A stretch of 64,000 bases of DNA from the NCBI RefSeq assembly GCF_963422355.1, contig NC_085095.1, positions 5,372,827 to 5,436,826 of the forward strand. Reading direction: 5' to 3'. Of this stretch, positions 63,059-64,000 are shown piece after piece. Each line of letters begins with the position of its first letter. The stretch's first letter is position 1. The translations under genes were made by a program, and so were the position numbers. The notes under the pieces were generated by a model. That model worked only from the letters and a program-made list of their open reading frames with translations, was not told the DNA's origin and did no database searches. The stretch is from Corticium candelabrum. Taxonomy: Eukaryota > Porifera > Homoscleromorpha > Homosclerophorida > Plakinidae.

Positions 63059-64000
63059 CTATTTTAGTGTCACTCGAAATCTCACTAATGTAAATTTGAT
63101 ATACCCACTGTTTACCGAAGGCGTAGTGTGAGCAGCGAGTTTAAACGAAGTGGCGCTCACTTTCTTCTCAATTGGATAAGAATGCACTCGACGAAGAGAA
63201 TAGTCGTAATTTCGTGGTTGGTCAATCTGATTTGAATTGAAGTACGTTACTAAAGTTTCATGACTGTTGTTCAGATCTCCAGCAGTTTGGGCATCCACTT
63301 GCACTTCATCAAATTCATATTTTGATGGATCGAAACCGTAGTCTGATATACTGAACGTCGTCTCGACTCGATTGCCACGAGGTAACTGCAGCGTCTTGCT
63401 GTCGTTAACAACTTTCCAGCCAACTGTAACCTGCAACTTCACAGACTTCAATGTGTTGTTGAGACTAACTACCTAAATAATCATCATTACAACATACAAT
63501 GATTACTCATTTACAGAAATCGCTCCGATACTTACAAACCTGTTGCTGTATCGACTACAAAACACACACAACACCAAACGTTTAGTTAATACATGCTAAA
63601 GCCATACAACACTGACTCACCAACACGCTCTCGGTCAAGTTGCCGACGAGTTGCTTTAATTCCTCGATTTCTTTCATAGGAACAAGTCCAGGTGATCCTT
63701 GCAGACCGCCATCTCCTTGCTTAAATTCACACAAGCAATGAATTAAAAATTGTTTTTGCGTGTTTCACGCGTGGATCAAAAATGTAATAAATTCTAGAAA
63801 GTAAATTTATTGCTCTCACCTTTCCTTTGTCTCCTTTCGGACCTGCTTTGCCGCGTACACCAGAGCCACCCTAAAAATTTATTTTTTTATGTTATTCTTA
63901 ATAGACGACGGTCTCGCCTGTACCATGCATATTTACTATTACGGTACAAGATTAGAGAAATGTGTGTGATAATGATTATTATTACCTTTTGTCCTACTCC
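63059..64000 (-). CDS. secreted collagen-like protein, member D (5' end outside window)
   Basis: Minus-strand exons: 63984 to the window edge (partial Gly-X-Y exon ending GVGQK-like), 63820-63870 (51 nt, GPKGDKGK end), 63621-63719 (99 nt, [12 protein letters not shown]), 63540-63554 (15 nt, SIQQQ) and 63059-63472 (137 residues plus stop). Splice sites and phases match members B and C exactly, and no stop interrupts the visible exons. The C-terminal domain differs from B at only a small number of positions (for example LPRGNRVETT versus [10 protein letters not shown]), so D and B are close paralogs and lie in duplicated blocks. Signal peptide and leading collagen exons lie to the right of the window. 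Confidence 0.88.

Overview
This is eukaryotic DNA from an animal, most likely a non-bilaterian invertebrate such as a sponge. That placement is an inference. It rests on short (about 50-100 bp) AT-rich introns, many TTAATTAA runs, collagen genes built from tiny exons, and a mix of Ty3/Gypsy, DIRS-like, Ginger/GIN-like, hAT, Tc1-like and IS4EU-like elements. The coding content is sparse; most of the window is transposable-element debris and nested insertions. I saw no convincing tRNA, rRNA or CRISPR array.

Host genes. (1) 5170-12151, minus strand: a 24-exon GH31 alpha-glucosidase of the lysosomal/intestinal type, about 904 aa, with signal peptide, trefoil (P-type) domain, GH31 barrel and C-terminal beta domains. 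Exons join in phase everywhere except one junction beside a 12-nt micro-exon. (2) A family of short secreted collagen-like proteins with four members: a complete 7-exon gene on plus (57660-59288, 290 aa), a nearly complete one on minus (32693-34247, first exon not found), one on minus cut by the right edge (63059-64000), and a pseudogene on minus (21189-22268). All share Gly-X-Y exons, a short coiled-coil exon, a 15-nt micro-exon and a cysteine-free C-terminal domain of about 135 residues that I cannot assign to a named family.

Layout. 1-4.6 kb: hAT fragment and three truncated copies of one non-LTR-type ORF. 5.2-12.2 kb: the glucosidase. 13.4-17.2 kb: a Gypsy element with LTRs and a perfect 5-bp target duplication, lacking its integrase core. 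17.4-20.8 kb: Tc1-like fragment, a 21-bp-periodic palindrome array and a spliced GIN/Ginger-type integrase gene. 21.2-22.3 kb: collagen pseudogene. 23.8-27.1 kb: a second Gypsy element carrying a nested TA-flanked element. 27.2-32.4 kb: Gypsy remnants and dispersed repeats. 32.7-34.3 kb: collagen gene. 35-38.6 kb: foldback element and a degraded Gypsy with a different Gag. 39-42.6 kb: DIRS-like element with tyrosine recombinase. 43-45.2 kb: dispersed repeats, one holding a hAT MITE with perfect 8-bp target duplication, and a long palindrome. 46-49.8 kb: a hAT transposase split by a 3.2-kb insertion that itself contains an IS4EU-like transposon. 50.6-57.3 kb: a large inverted repeat, one arm of which is split by a full-length Gypsy element with 103-106-bp LTRs. 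57.7-64 kb: collagen genes in a tail-to-tail pair around a copy of the 30-32.4 kb Gypsy debris.

The 30.1-34 kb block (Gypsy debris plus collagen gene) and the 60-64 kb block are diverged copies in the same orientation, so the collagen family has grown by segmental duplication in repeat-rich DNA. The glucosidase and the collagens have no evident functional link.
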